A program made the position numbers and the translations under genes. From an uncultured Clostridia bacterium (GTDB lineage: Bacteria > Bacillota > Clostridia > Oscillospirales > Oscillospiraceae): 64,000 bases of DNA. Positions 49,669 to 59,668 of this stretch are shown here, in pieces. The stretch's first letter is position 1. The number at the start of each line of letters is the position of its first letter. The stretch spans positions 1 to 64,000 of the forward strand of contig CAMCNO010000006.1 in assembly GCA_945876285.1 (NCBI GenBank). The letters run 5' to 3'. The notes beneath the pieces are model-generated. The model was not told where the DNA came from, made no database searches, and saw only the letters and a list, made by a program, of their open reading frames with translations.

Positions 49669-51609
49669 TTACAGCACCTCGCTCAAGTCGTGGACAGGCG
49701 GCAGACAGCTATGCCCCCGGCACACGTAAAACGTGTTTTTTCCATCCTTGAGGGGAAACTCCGCTGACGGTTCCCACAGCAAAAGTACCGCGTCCGGGGA
49801 GACAACGAGGGGCAGCCGGGCGGCGTCCGACTGCTGCGCAAGAATAGCGGTCACCTTCGGCGGCGGGGACTCATGCTCCAGAAGCGCCAGCAGGAACATG
49901 GCGTACCCGGTGGGATACCGCTCCGCCTCCGGGGCGAGGAAGGCCAGCTGGTGCTCCGCCGTGGCTTCGTAACTGCTGTCGGAGGTGAGCTGGGACAAAC
50001 GCACCAGGTTCCACGCCATCAGGGAATTACCGCTGGGTATCGCCCCGTCGTAGGTCTCCTTCGGGCGCAGGATCAGTGTCTCACTGTCTCCGCCGTACAG
50101 ATAGAAGCCGCCGTTTTCCCGGTCCTAGAACAAGGAGAGCACCGTTTCGCACAGCCCCTCCGCCCGGTCCAGATGCTCCTGTTCCAGCGTTGCCCCGTAC
50201 AGGGAGAGCTGGGCGAAGATACAGGCAGCGTAGTCGTCCAGAAAGCCCCTGACGCCCCGCCGTCCATCACGGAAGCTGACGAACAGCGTGCCGTTTTCCA
50301 TCAGATGTTCCCGGATAAAACTGTCCGCCCGTTTCGCGGCGGTCAGGTAAGCGGTGTTCCCGCTGAGACGGTAGAGCTGGCACATGGCGGCGATCATCAG
50401 ACTGTTCCAGGAGGTCAGGATCTTGTCGTCCAGGTGGAGGGCGCAGCGTGTTTTGCGATACTGTTGAACCCGCTCCATGTCCACGTCGAAGCGCTTGTCC
50501 GCCGGATCGCTGTTCAGAAGATTTGGGATGCTCTTTTCCTCGAAGTTGCCGCCGGGGGTGATGTCAAAATGGCGGCAGAAGGCTTCGCCCTCCTCCAGCC
50601 CCAGAAGAGCGGTGACCTCTCCCGGCGTCAGGAGATAGAATTTGCCCTCCTCGCCGTCGCTGTCGGCGTCCTGGGCGCTGTAAAAGCCTCCCTCCGGGGA
50701 GGTCATCTCCCGCAGGATATAGGCGGCGGTCTTTTCTGCGATCTCCAGATACAGCGTCTTTTTCGTCACAGCGTAGGCCTTGCAGTACGCCAGGATGAGC
50801 AGAGCGTTGTCGTACAGCATTTTCTCGAAGTGGGGGACAAGAAACCGCGCATCCGTGGAGTAGCGGCAGAAGCCATAGCCGATGTGGTCAAACAGACCGC
50901 CCCGGTACATCTGTGTCAGGGTGTGCTCCGCCATTTCCAGGCAGGCAGCGTCCCCGTGCCGCTCATACCAGGCCAGCAGAAACAGGAGGTTGTGGGGCGT
51001 TGGAAATTTCGGCGCACCGCCGAAGCCGCTGTGCTTCCGGTCGTAGGTCTGCCGGTAGAGCGACACGGCGTCCTCCAGAATCACTGTATCCGGCGAACCG
51101 CCGCTCTTTTCGCTGTGATCCAGCTCCGAGACAATTTCCTCCGCCTGGCGCAGCAGCAGCGTCCGGTCCCTCTCCCACTTCTGATGGATGGCTGTCAGCA
51201 GCTCCCGCAGCCCGATCATACCGCCCCGGCTGCTTTTGGGGAAATAGGTCCCGGCGAAAAACGGCTTTTGCTCCGCCGTCATAAAGATGCTGGTGGGCCA
51301 GCCGCCACTTCCGGTAAAGGCCTGACAGACCGCCATATAGATGCTGTCGATGTCCGGACGTTCCTCCTTGTCCACCTTGATGGAGATGAACCAGATGTTC
51401 AAAAGTTCGGCGATCTCCGGGTCCTCAAAGCTCTCATGGGCCATCACATGGCACCAGTGGCAGGTGCTGTACCCGATGCTTAAGAATACGGGCTTGTCCT
51501 CCTCCTTTGCCCGCCGGAACGCCTCAGCGCACCAGGGATACCAATCCACAGGATTTTCCGCGTGCTGGAGCAGGTAGGGACTTGATTCATGCTGCAAATG
51601 GTTGGACAA
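49669..51609 (-). pseudogene. YyaL/DUF255 thioredoxin-domain protein with in-frame amber codon
   Basis: A single frame of 646 codons, interrupted once by TAG at 50127-50125. The N-terminal thioredoxin-like domain has [14 protein letters not shown]. The rest is the (alpha/alpha)6-barrel part ([49 protein letters not shown]), as in bacterial YyaL and eukaryotic SPATA20. At the stop the protein reads LSLF-stop-DRENGGFYLYGG. The family usually has Trp at that site, so TGG to TAG is a one-base change; reading continues intact to the normal end. It is either a recent pseudogene, a sequencing error, or amber read-through. Function of the family is poorly known. Confidence 0.85.
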
Positions 51610-51688
51610 AAAACCACCCCTGTCGTTGTGTTTAAGGAATAAAATGGACGGAAATCATAAAAGTATGCGCTATTTACGTTGAATAAAA

Positions 51689-51723
51689 GCGGGGCGGATG
51701 ATTTTTGCAGTCATCCGCCCCGC
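51689..51723 (-). terminator. terminator of the sulfite/nitrite reductase gene
   Basis: GCGGGGCGGATGA pairs with TCATCCGCCCCGC (13 bp); on the minus strand it is followed by TTTTATTC. It lies 12 bases past the stop. Confidence 0.85.
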
Positions 51724-51735
51724 CATGGGTCCGTA

Positions 51736-53283
51736 TTACGCGAGGTAAGGCGCGGCGACGCGCTCCACGCCATCCGGGTCTGTCTGGCGCCAATCGTCGA
51801 AGCCCTTGCCGCTGGCCGCTACAGTCTGGCCCAGCTCCACCAGGAACGCGGGGATGCGCTCCTCCAGCATCACGCCCAGCTCCCGGCCCATGGTCTCGTG
51901 GCCCTGGCGGTCATCGCCGCCCAGGAAGAAGGTAAAGGCCGCCTGGGGCTTGCCGTCCACCAGCTTGGAAGCGCCCCGGAAGCCCATGGCCCCGGTCTGA
52001 TGGGTGCCGCAGGAGGAGGGGCAGCCGGAGATGTGGATGCAGGGCAGGGCGCCGGCAGGCAGCTTGGCCTCCCGCACCGCCGCCACACACTCTGCCAGCA
52101 GACCCTGGGAGTCCCGGGTACCCACCTGGCAGGTCTGGCCGCCGATGCAGCTGACGGAGGCCTCGAAGGCGGTCTCCGCGCCGCCGGCCGTCAGGGCCAG
52201 CACCTTTTCGGCCTCAACTCCGGTGAGGTTGATGATAAAGGCAGTCTCGTTGGGGCTGAGACGCATTTCGGCCTCGGGAATATTCTCTAAGGCGTCGCTG
52301 AGGGCGCAGAGCATCTTCAGGTTCGGCTGGCCGCCGATGGGATGCCACGCCACGGTGTACAGGCCCTCCTGCTTCTGGGAGATGATGCGGGGGCCGCCCA
52401 CCACCACGCCGTCGCCGGTCTTGGTGACGGGGCGGGGCTCCACGGTCAGGTCCAGGTCCTCGCCGGAGGCCAGCACCTCCGCCAGCTTTTCGTTGTAAGC
52501 TTTGGCATAGCCCTCGGGACCGCCGCAGACGTCCTGCATGTAGCGGGTGCGGGCCTTGCCCCGGTTCTCATAGTTGCCGTAGGCGCGGAAGGTCAGCCAC
52601 ATGGCCTTAATATAGTAGAGAATTTTGCCGGGCTCCACAGCCTCGGCCACCTTCACGCCGAAGCGGGGGTTGTTGCCCAGGCCTCCGGCGCTGTACACGT
52701 CGAATTTCCCGTCAGGCCGGGCGGCGAAGCCCAGGTCCCGGTAGGTGGCGTGGGTCGCGTTGGCGGGAGAGTTGGAGAAGCCTACCTTCAGCTTTCGGGG
52801 CATCTTCTCCGCCTTGATGAAGTGCATCAGGTAGTCCGCCGCGGCCTCCGCCCAGGGCAGCACGTCAAAATACTCGCCCTGCTCCACGCCGGAGAGGGGA
52901 GAGCACATCACGTTCCGGGGAAAGTCTCCGCCGCCGCCCATGGTGACGATGCCCGCGTCCAGGGCCTTCTCCATAATGGCACAGACGGCGCCCTGCTGCA
53001 GGTCGTGGAGCTGGATGGTCTGGCAGGTGGTGAAGTGGGCCCGGGGCACATCGTACTCCCGGATGGCCCTGGCGGTGAACGCCAGCTTCTCCTTCGTCAC
53101 CCGGCCGGCGGTCATCCGCAGACGCAGCATACTGGCCTTTCCGCCCTTCTGGGCGTAGCTGCCGTACAGGCCGGAAAAGCCCTTATAGGCGGCCTTGTCC
53201 AGCTCTCCGGCGTAAAACGCGGCGGTCCGGGCCTGAAATTCCGGCAGGTCCTGCTTCCAGCTCTGAGGGTCGATCTTATGCAT
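51736..53283 (-). CDS. siroheme-containing sulfite/nitrite reductase family protein
   Basis: A 515-residue reductase with the duplicated ferredoxin-like halves of the family. The 4Fe-4S/siroheme ligands are present: CIGGQTC (C-x5-C, near residue 378) and GCPSSCG (C-x3-C, near 418). Substrate-side Arg/Lys residues lie in LRLRMTAGRVTKEKLAF and NVMCSPLSGV. It reduces sulfite to sulfide or nitrite to ammonia; sequence alone does not tell which. I chose ATG 53283, after GGGAGGAAT. It is a single gene. Partner electron carriers or siroheme-synthesis genes are not nearby. Confidence 0.9.
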   Translation of the reverse strand: MHKIDPQSWKQDLPEFQARTAAFYAGELDKAAYKGFSGLYGSYAQKGGKASMLRLRMTAGRVTKEKLAFTARAIREYDVPRAHFTTCQTIQLHDLQQGAVCAIMEKALDAGIVTMGGGGDFPRNVMCSPLSGVEQGEYFDVLPWAEAAADYLMHFIKAEKMPRKLKVGFSNSPANATHATYRDLGFAARPDGKFDVYSAGGLGNNPRFGVKVAEAVEPGKILYYIKAMWLTFRAYGNYENRGKARTRYMQDVCGGPEGYAKAYNEKLAEVLASGEDLDLTVEPRPVTKTGDGVVVGGPRIISQKQEGLYTVAWHPIGGQPNLKMLCALSDALENIPEAEMRLSPNETAFIINLTGVEAEKVLALTAGGAETAFEASVSCIGGQTCQVGTRDSQGLLAECVAAVREAKLPAGALPCIHISGCPSSCGTHQTGAMGFRGASKLVDGKPQAAFTFFLGGDDRQGHETMGRELGVMLEERIPAFLVELGQTVAASGKGFDDWRQTDPDGVERVAAPYLA

Positions 53284-53530
53284 AGTGGATTCCTCCCTGT
53301 TTTCCAACAGTCGATTTTATTCGACGGAATTTTACCACATCTTCACGCCTTTGCGCAACCCGTGCCTGCCAAAATGTGCGGTTTACTTTCGCGTTTCGGC
53401 TTCCAATAAATTTGAAACGCGCCAAAAATCAACCGTTTTCTCACGCTTCGGCCGATATACTTCTGACGTGAACGGCGGGGGGATGCCCCTCCGCCGGGAT
53501 ATCATTCCATGTAAAGGAGAGGCTGAGAAG
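53284..53530. promoter_or_regulatory. divergent regulatory region with three inverted repeats
   Basis: Between the reductase gene and the CotH/SLH gene are GTCGATTTTATTCGAC (53308-53323 area), CGCGTTTC...GAAACGCG (53390-53421, 8-bp arms, 16-base spacer) and a hairpin CGGCGGGGGG/CCCCTCCGCCG (53473-53496) in the leader of the CotH/SLH gene. The second is a plausible operator. No clear -35/-10 pair was identified. Confidence 0.45.
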
Positions 53531-56500
53531 ATGGTTAGGAAAAAGCTGCGAGGGATGCTGGCACTGCTGTTGTCGCTCAGTATGGCCGTGGGCCTGATGG
53601 GCGGCACGGCGCTGGCGGCGGAGGACGAAGAAGATGGAGGGCAACCGGAAACGGCACTTCCCCAGGTCGTGACCTTTGACATCTCCCAGGGTCCCGTGAC
53701 CGCCGGAGCCGACGGTGTGACGGGCGTGCAGACCGGAGCGACGGAGTCGACCACCGTGTCCTGGGAGGACGCGGCGGACCGGGAGCTGGTGGTGACGGGT
53801 ACATCCGATATTACTACCAACGTCATCACTATGGCGGCGGACTGCCCCCAGGACCTGGCGCTGACGCTGGACAATGTGGACATTACATCCGAGGACAAGG
53901 TGGAAAATCCCCGCACCCGGGCGGCCATCAGCATCCAGACCATGGAGGCCAGAACGCTGACCCTGACGCTGGAGGGAGAAAACCGGCTCCATGCCACGGC
54001 GGGCCGCCTGCTGTGGACACAGAACGGCTCCATGATGAAGTTCGTGGGCCAGGATACGGACGGGAGCAAGGCAGCGCTGGAGCTGTCCGATGAGGATACT
54101 CCCATCTCCCTGCTCTTCAGTGGGACAAATGGGTCCGGTATGTTTGAATTCGAGAACTGCGCGGTGACGATGGCGGGCCGTGACCTGGACAACGGGAAAC
54201 AGGTCCTCTCCAAAGGGACGAAGCTCTATTTGGGGGAGAACGCCTCCATCACCGACGGCACGGGCGAGACTGTGGACAGCAACTCTATCAGGGAGGTCGT
54301 CCATGACATCAGCACCGGCGATGTGACCATCGGTAAAGAGGACACCTCTGTCTGCGGCGATGGCTGGCTCATCTTCCTCAATGGCGCGGCTGTCCGGCAT
54401 ATCGTCACCGGGACTTCCACCAGCGGCCGCGTGACGGTCACGTATCCCGAGGCAATGGTGGTGCTGAAGAACCTCACCATCACCACCACGAACCGCAGCG
54501 CGTTTCTGGTGAAATACGCGGACGCCGCCGACATCGGCGAGACGCTGACGGTGCAGGTGGCGGGTAAAGTTAATCTGCAGACCGACGCCGCCTCCACCTT
54601 TAACACCAACGAATCGGAAAAAGGCGCGGCCCTGGTGCCGGTAACGGTGGAGGGCATCGCGGAGGACGCCGAGCTGACCATTACCCGAACCGCGGAGGGC
54701 GACACCGCCGGAAACGCCGCCGTGGGCGTGGACCTGACGGTGAAGGACCTGAAATGCACTATCAGTCGGAACTGCATGGGCGACGTGACGGCTGACGCCG
54801 GCTCCGTGGTGTTCGTGGCCGGAGACATCGGCGGCAACGCCGAGGAGAAAGAGGATGGCCGCCTGATCCGGGGCACCTTCGGATACCGCTTCGTGGTGGA
54901 CGGCCGGGTGTTCAAGACCGTGGCGGACAAATCCAACGGCAATATGCCCACCCTGCTGCTGCCGGGAGACGCGGACCTGAGCCGCGTCACCATGGAAGGC
55001 ACGCCGGACTGGACCGTCACATACGGCGATACGTCGGACAGCAGCGGGAAGGTGGCTCTGGATTTTGCATCCGCAGAAAACAACACCCTCACGCTGACGG
55101 TCACGCCGCCGGAGCAGGCCGTGGCGCTGGGCGCTGTGGAACAGGAGCTGACCCTGCGGGCCATGAAGTCCAGCGAGGATATCCCCTCTCTGTATCTGAG
55201 CATTTCCCCGGACTCCGAAAAGACCATGGCCCAGGTGGAGGCCGATTCCAAACACGACACCAAGGCCACCGGAACGGCGGTGCTGCTGGGGGATAATTCC
55301 CTGCCTGAGATGGAGATGGAGGTCAAGGGCCGGGGCAACGCCAGTTGGGGGCGGGAGAAGAAGGGCTTCCAGGTGAAGCTGGACAAAAAGACCGACGTGA
55401 TGGGCATGGGCAAGGCGAAAAAGTGGGTGCTGCTGCCCAGCGCCGCCGACCTGTCCCTGATCCGCAACTCCGTGGCCCTGGACCTGGCCCAGAAGCTGGA
55501 GCTGGACTACACCAGTGAGTGGCGGTTCGTGGATTTCTATGTGGACGGTGCGTACTACGGCCTCTACATCCTCTGCGAAAAGCCGGAGATCGGCGGCAAC
55601 CGCGTGGAGATCACCAACATGGATGACGCCATCGAGGACGCCATCGGCAAAGAAAACGATGACGGCAGCGACAAGCTGCTGAATGAGGAACCCGGCGTTA
55701 CTTATAACGAGGACCACAGTGCGGCCACCCTGGCGGACGGCACGGTCATCGACCTGACCGGCGGCTATCATCTGGAATTTGACAACTATGACGATGTCCT
55801 CCAGTTCGGTGCCGGGGCCATCAAGCACATCACCGTGAAGGAGCCGGAACGGCTGGGCAGTGATGCGAAAACGGATGAGAGCTTTACCTATATCCGTAAT
55901 TTCATGGCACAGGCGGACGCCGCCGTCACCGATTACAGCAATGACGAGGAACTGCTGAAGTATATCGACCTGGAGTCCTTTGCCAAGATGTGGCTGATTC
56001 AGGAGTATACCTACGGACATGACGCCACGGACAATCTGCACATCTGGAAGGATTCCAACGAGAACGGAGACGGCCTCATCCACGCCGGTCCCGCCTGGGA
56101 CTTCGACAATATCATGGCCCGTGACGAGAACTTTGCAAACGTGGCCACGGTGGCACAGAAGGAGCGCATCACGGACGCCCACGCTGATAAAGAACCGCAG
56201 GACAATCCGTCGGCGGCGGACTACAACGCCAGATGGCTCGCCCAGCTCATGCGCCACAAGGTGTTCCAGGAGGAAGTCACCCGGCAGTATGAGAAGTACA
56301 AGGACCTGTTCACCTGCTGCGAGGGATGCAACTGCGCCTCAGCCAAGAGCTTTGATGACCTGAAGTCCTGCGACAGCTGCGGCGGCTGCTATGTCCACAA
56401 CACGGCGGCCAGCCAGTGGGAGTTTGTCCGGGAGTCCATCGCCATGGACACGGTGCGTTGGTACGATGTCGTATTCAGGGGCCTGAATAGACCTGTTCAG

Positions 56501-58168
56501 CCCCAATACCGGGAACAGTCCGCCCGCAACATTATGCTGTTTGCCTGTGTCCGTAACGGTTATCTGGCGGAGCGCATCGCCAAGTGGGGTGCGGAGCTGT
56601 ATGACGTGACCTTTGTCAGCAACGGCAAGACCGTGAAGACCCTGCGGGCGGGCAGCACCGGGCTTCAGACCCTGCCTGCGGTCACCAGAAGCGGCTATAC
56701 CTTTGACGGCTGGTTCTATACCGTGGACGGTGTGGAAACAGCATTTACTGCCGGAACTTCGGTCACTGAGAACCTGACCGTCACCGCGAAATGGACCCTG
56801 CGCGATGACCTGACCGTCACTGAAAAGCAGAACACGGTGGATAAGGTCTATGACGGCCAGACCGCCGCGCTCTCCGTCACCGCCTCCATCAGCGCTGAGG
56901 GCGCCACCTTTGCTTACCAGTGGTATCGGATGGATGGGGAAACTCCTGTAAAGGTGGAGGGCGCCGACGGCACCTCCCTGGCAGTCGCCAACGCGGCGGA
57001 CAGCGGCACCTACTTCTGCCGGGTGACCGCCGCCGTGGATGGGGTGACCCTCTCCTGTGACAGCGGAGAAATGACTGTCAGCATCCGGCCCAAAACCCTG
57101 GGCGCGGACGCCGTGGCGGACATTCCCGACCAGACCTATACCAGCTCCGCCATCACCCCGGCCCTGACCGTCACCGACGGCGATACCGTCCTGACGGAAG
57201 GCACCGATTATACGGCGGCTTATGCGGATAACGTCAAAACGGGCACCGCCCAAGTGACAGTTACCTTCCAAGGCAACTATACTGGTACTGCTGTCAAGAT
57301 GTTCAATATCGTGAAAAAGAACGGTTCCTCCGGCGGCGGAGGCGGCAGCGGCAATGCCGGGTATTTCATCAAGGACGGAACCGCAAAGGATGCCCATGGC
57401 ACCATCACCATTGCCCCCAGGCAGGCGAAGCAGGGCAAGACCGTCCATATCATTCCCAAGCCCGACAAGGGATATGAGGTGGACACCATCACTGTGCTGG
57501 ACACCAATGGGAAGACACTGGCGGTCACGGAGAAGAACGGACATTTCTCTTTCGTCATGCCCGCCTGCACCGTCACGGTAAAGGCCACCTTCCGGGAGAC
57601 TGGCAAAAAATTCCCCTTCCAGGATGTGAAGCCGGGAGACTGGTTCTACGAGGTGGTGCGCTATGTTTACGAACACGGCCTGATGCAGGGGATCGGTGAC
57701 GCCGCCTTCTGCCCTGGCGGCTTTACCACCCGGGGGATGATCGTCACCATCCTGTGGAACCTGGAGGGCCGTCCCACCGTCGCCGGAAGCATTCCCTTTA
57801 CCGACGTGCCGGAGGATGCGTACTGCGCCCAGGCGGTGAAGTGGGCCGCTGAGAACGGCATCGTGACCGGCTATGAAAACGGAGAATTCCGACCCGGCGA
57901 TCCTGTGAAGCGGGAGCAGATAGCCGCCATCCTGTTCAACTACGCCAAATTCAAGGGCTATGATGTATCGGAACATGAAAACGTCGATTTTTCCAAATTC
58001 AAAGACATTTCTGAGATGAGCGCATACGCGTTTCCCGCCATGCGGTGGTGCGCGGACAACGGCGTCATCAGCGGCAAGGGCGGCGGCATCCTGGATCCCA
58101 GAGGAAAGGCGACCCGGGGCCAGACCGCGAAGATGCTCTACTATTTCTGTGAAAATATCGCCGGCTGA
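53531..58168 (+). CDS. secreted CotH-kinase surface protein with SLH domains
   Basis: A 1545-residue exported protein. Signal peptide MVRKKLRGMLALLLSLSMAV ends near ALAA. A beta-rich carbohydrate-binding-like N-terminal half (to ~540) precedes a CotH kinase domain (~550-1010): VKGRGNASWGREKKGFQVKL, KKWVLLPSAADLSLIRNSVA, RFVDFYVDGAYYGLYILCEK and GPAWDFDNIM. A Cys-rich loop of eight Cys in about 25 residues sits inside it. Then follow an InlB-like repeat (SGYTFDGWFYTVDG), an Ig-like domain, an MBG-like domain, a GSSGGGGGSG linker, a bacterial repeat, and three SLH domains (~1357-1545). The start is 53531, after AAAGGAGAGG. CotH domains phosphorylate proteins; here the kinase would act at the cell surface. 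Confidence 0.9.
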   Translation: MVRKKLRGMLALLLSLSMAVGLMGGTALAAEDEEDGGQPETALPQVVTFDISQGPVTAGADGVTGVQTGATESTTVSWEDAADRELVVTGTSDITTNVITMAADCPQDLALTLDNVDITSEDKVENPRTRAAISIQTMEARTLTLTLEGENRLHATAGRLLWTQNGSMMKFVGQDTDGSKAALELSDEDTPISLLFSGTNGSGMFEFENCAVTMAGRDLDNGKQVLSKGTKLYLGENASITDGTGETVDSNSIREVVHDISTGDVTIGKEDTSVCGDGWLIFLNGAAVRHIVTGTSTSGRVTVTYPEAMVVLKNLTITTTNRSAFLVKYADAADIGETLTVQVAGKVNLQTDAASTFNTNESEKGAALVPVTVEGIAEDAELTITRTAEGDTAGNAAVGVDLTVKDLKCTISRNCMGDVTADAGSVVFVAGDIGGNAEEKEDGRLIRGTFGYRFVVDGRVFKTVADKSNGNMPTLLLPGDADLSRVTMEGTPDWTVTYGDTSDSSGKVALDFASAENNTLTLTVTPPEQAVALGAVEQELTLRAMKSSEDIPSLYLSISPDSEKTMAQVEADSKHDTKATGTAVLLGDNSLPEMEMEVKGRGNASWGREKKGFQVKLDKKTDVMGMGKAKKWVLLPSAADLSLIRNSVALDLAQKLELDYTSEWRFVDFYVDGAYYGLYILCEKPEIGGNRVEITNMDDAIEDAIGKENDDGSDKLLNEEPGVTYNEDHSAATLADGTVIDLTGGYHLEFDNYDDVLQFGAGAIKHITVKEPERLGSDAKTDESFTYIRNFMAQADAAVTDYSNDEELLKYIDLESFAKMWLIQEYTYGHDATDNLHIWKDSNENGDGLIHAGPAWDFDNIMARDENFANVATVAQKERITDAHADKEPQDNPSAADYNARWLAQLMRHKVFQEEVTRQYEKYKDLFTCCEGCNCASAKSFDDLKSCDSCGGCYVHNTAASQWEFVRESIAMDTVRWYDVVFRGLNRPVQPQYREQSARNIMLFACVRNGYLAERIAKWGAELYDVTFVSNGKTVKTLRAGSTGLQTLPAVTRSGYTFDGWFYTVDGVETAFTAGTSVTENLTVTAKWTLRDDLTVTEKQNTVDKVYDGQTAALSVTASISAEGATFAYQWYRMDGETPVKVEGADGTSLAVANAADSGTYFCRVTAAVDGVTLSCDSGEMTVSIRPKTLGADAVADIPDQTYTSSAITPALTVTDGDTVLTEGTDYTAAYADNVKTGTAQVTVTFQGNYTGTAVKMFNIVKKNGSSGGGGGSGNAGYFIKDGTAKDAHGTITIAPRQAKQGKTVHIIPKPDKGYEVDTITVLDTNGKTLAVTEKNGHFSFVMPACTVTVKATFRETGKKFPFQDVKPGDWFYEVVRYVYEHGLMQGIGDAAFCPGGFTTRGMIVTILWNLEGRPTVAGSIPFTDVPEDAYCAQAVKWAAENGIVTGYENGEFRPGDPVKREQIAAILFNYAKFKGYDVSEHENVDFSKFKDISEMSAYAFPAMRWCADNGVISGKGGGILDPRGKATRGQTAKMLYYFCENIAG

Positions 58169-58180
58169 CATGGCTCGACA

Positions 58181-58219
58181 AAGCCCAGGCGGACCACAAA
58201 GGTCCGCCCGGGCTTTTCC
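58181..58219. terminator. bidirectional terminator
   Basis: AAGCCC-A-GGCGGACC pairs with GGTCCGCC-C-GGGCTT around ACAAA, followed by TTTTCC on the plus strand. It lies between the CotH/SLH gene and the convergent DUF4832 gene. Confidence 0.82.
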
Positions 58220-58285
58220 TTGATCTGGAAATGCCAATTACCATACCCGGCCGCAAAATGGAAGCGGGAAAACGTTTCAGCACGC

Positions 58286-59668
58286 TTATTTTTGCGAATA
58301 GGAGTAGATGATCTGGCTGTCATCCACGATCTCCCTGTTTATATCCATTGCCAGCATGACGCTGTCCTTTCCGTCGTAGCTCCTGATGGAGATACCCACC
58401 GACAGACCATCCCGGATCTCATCCAGATACGGGACCTTGGTCACGGTCGTGATGGTTTTGCCGGGGGCGAGCTGGGATAGCTTCAGGTCCAGGGTCTCCC
58501 AGTAGACCAGGGTGCCGCTGTGGTCAAAAATCTTGATCATGACGGGCCAGTCCCAGTACAGCGGCGCGCTGCCGTCATTTTCCCAGTCCAGCCGGATGTC
58601 GATGGAATCGTCGGCAAAGGAAAACGTCGTTGAGAGCCTGGACACATAGTACTTGTATCCCACCCGCCGCAGGATGGAGTCGTAGGCGTTCGTATCCACG
58701 TCAGGGATGTGGGGCCCGACAAAGGTCAGGTGACAGTCCTCCAGCTGCCGGAGCAGGGAGGAGAGGTCTTCGTTATACAGACGGCTCTCGTCGATGCCGC
58801 TGGTGATCTCGCCGCCCGCCGGCGCGGTTTCCCAGAAGTTCGGATATGGCTGAATTTCAATTTCATCCACGGAGGTGGCCTGGCTGCCGCCGGATCTTGT
58901 CCACTCCAGCCATCTGTCCGTCTGCGCCTGGTCGCCCAGCACATCGTTGTAGATGCCCAGCCTGGCGTCCACCGCGTAGATGTAGCTTCTGCGCATCAGG
59001 AACCGCACGTTTTGGAAGTGCTCCGTGTAGGCGAGGATGTAGTCCCAGCAGGTCTCGGACGAGGGCATCAGGGAATTGCCGTCGTTGTCCCGGGCGTGCC
59101 ACTCGCCCCAGTGGCCCAGACTTCCCAGCTCCACATAGGCCGCAAAGTCATCCTGATTGAAGTAATCGGCTAGTGCGGTGACAGCCATGGTATGACGGGA
59201 ACGGAAAAACTCGTTTTCGTAGTTCGGGGAATACCCACTTCCGCTGCTCCCGGAATAGTAGGTGCCGTCTCCGGTGGACTCCAGCAGCCATCCGGGGATG
59301 TCCGCGCCGCCGTCCGTGTCCGGGTCGTCGCAGACGAAGCGGATGACGGCGTGTTTTCCCTGGGCCTTCCACTGGGGGATGTGGAATTTGGATTCCAGGA
59401 AGGCGGTGTCATACTGCCCCATCTCCGGCTCCCAGTCCGACCATTTCAGCTTGATAAAAACCAGGTCGGTGTCCTGGCATTTGTCCACATTTTCCGCGTA
59501 GGGCGCGTAGCCCATCAGCGGATTTGCCACAATGCCCTTGTCCGGCTCGAAGGTCACCTCGTCGTTCAGGTGGTAGCGGCCCAGCATATAGGCGAGGAGG
59601 CCGACGATGGCGGTGGTCAGCAGGAACAGGAGGATGTAGTCAGCCACCCGGCTTTTCTTCTCAGCCAT
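58286..59668 (-). CDS. DUF4832 (DUF4874-like) membrane-anchored protein
   Basis: A 460-residue protein. One N-terminal membrane helix (YILLFLLTTAIVGLLAYMLG) is followed by an extracellular TIM-barrel-like region that resembles glycoside hydrolases (GIVANPLMGYAPYAENVD, KLKWSDWEPEMGQYD, VELGSLGHWGEWHARD). A C-terminal beta-sandwich (FADDSIDIRLDWENDGSAPL) matches the DUF4832 domain. It may bind or process a cell-surface glycan. Last gene of the CotH operon, overlapping DUF4956 by 8 bases. No substrate is known. Confidence 0.82.
   Translation of the reverse strand: MAEKKSRVADYILLFLLTTAIVGLLAYMLGRYHLNDEVTFEPDKGIVANPLMGYAPYAENVDKCQDTDLVFIKLKWSDWEPEMGQYDTAFLESKFHIPQWKAQGKHAVIRFVCDDPDTDGGADIPGWLLESTGDGTYYSGSSGSGYSPNYENEFFRSRHTMAVTALADYFNQDDFAAYVELGSLGHWGEWHARDNDGNSLMPSSETCWDYILAYTEHFQNVRFLMRRSYIYAVDARLGIYNDVLGDQAQTDRWLEWTRSGGSQATSVDEIEIQPYPNFWETAPAGGEITSGIDESRLYNEDLSSLLRQLEDCHLTFVGPHIPDVDTNAYDSILRRVGYKYYVSRLSTTFSFADDSIDIRLDWENDGSAPLYWDWPVMIKIFDHSGTLVYWETLDLKLSQLAPGKTITTVTKVPYLDEIRDGLSVGISIRSYDGKDSVMLAMDINREIVDDSQIIYSYSQK

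Noticed and set aside
53441-56257. 938-residue minus-strand ORF
   Set aside because: Antisense of the CotH/SLH gene; the plus-strand frame has a signal peptide and clear CotH motifs.
56339-58237. 632-residue minus-strand ORF
   Set aside because: Antisense of the CotH/SLH C-terminal half, including its SLH domains.
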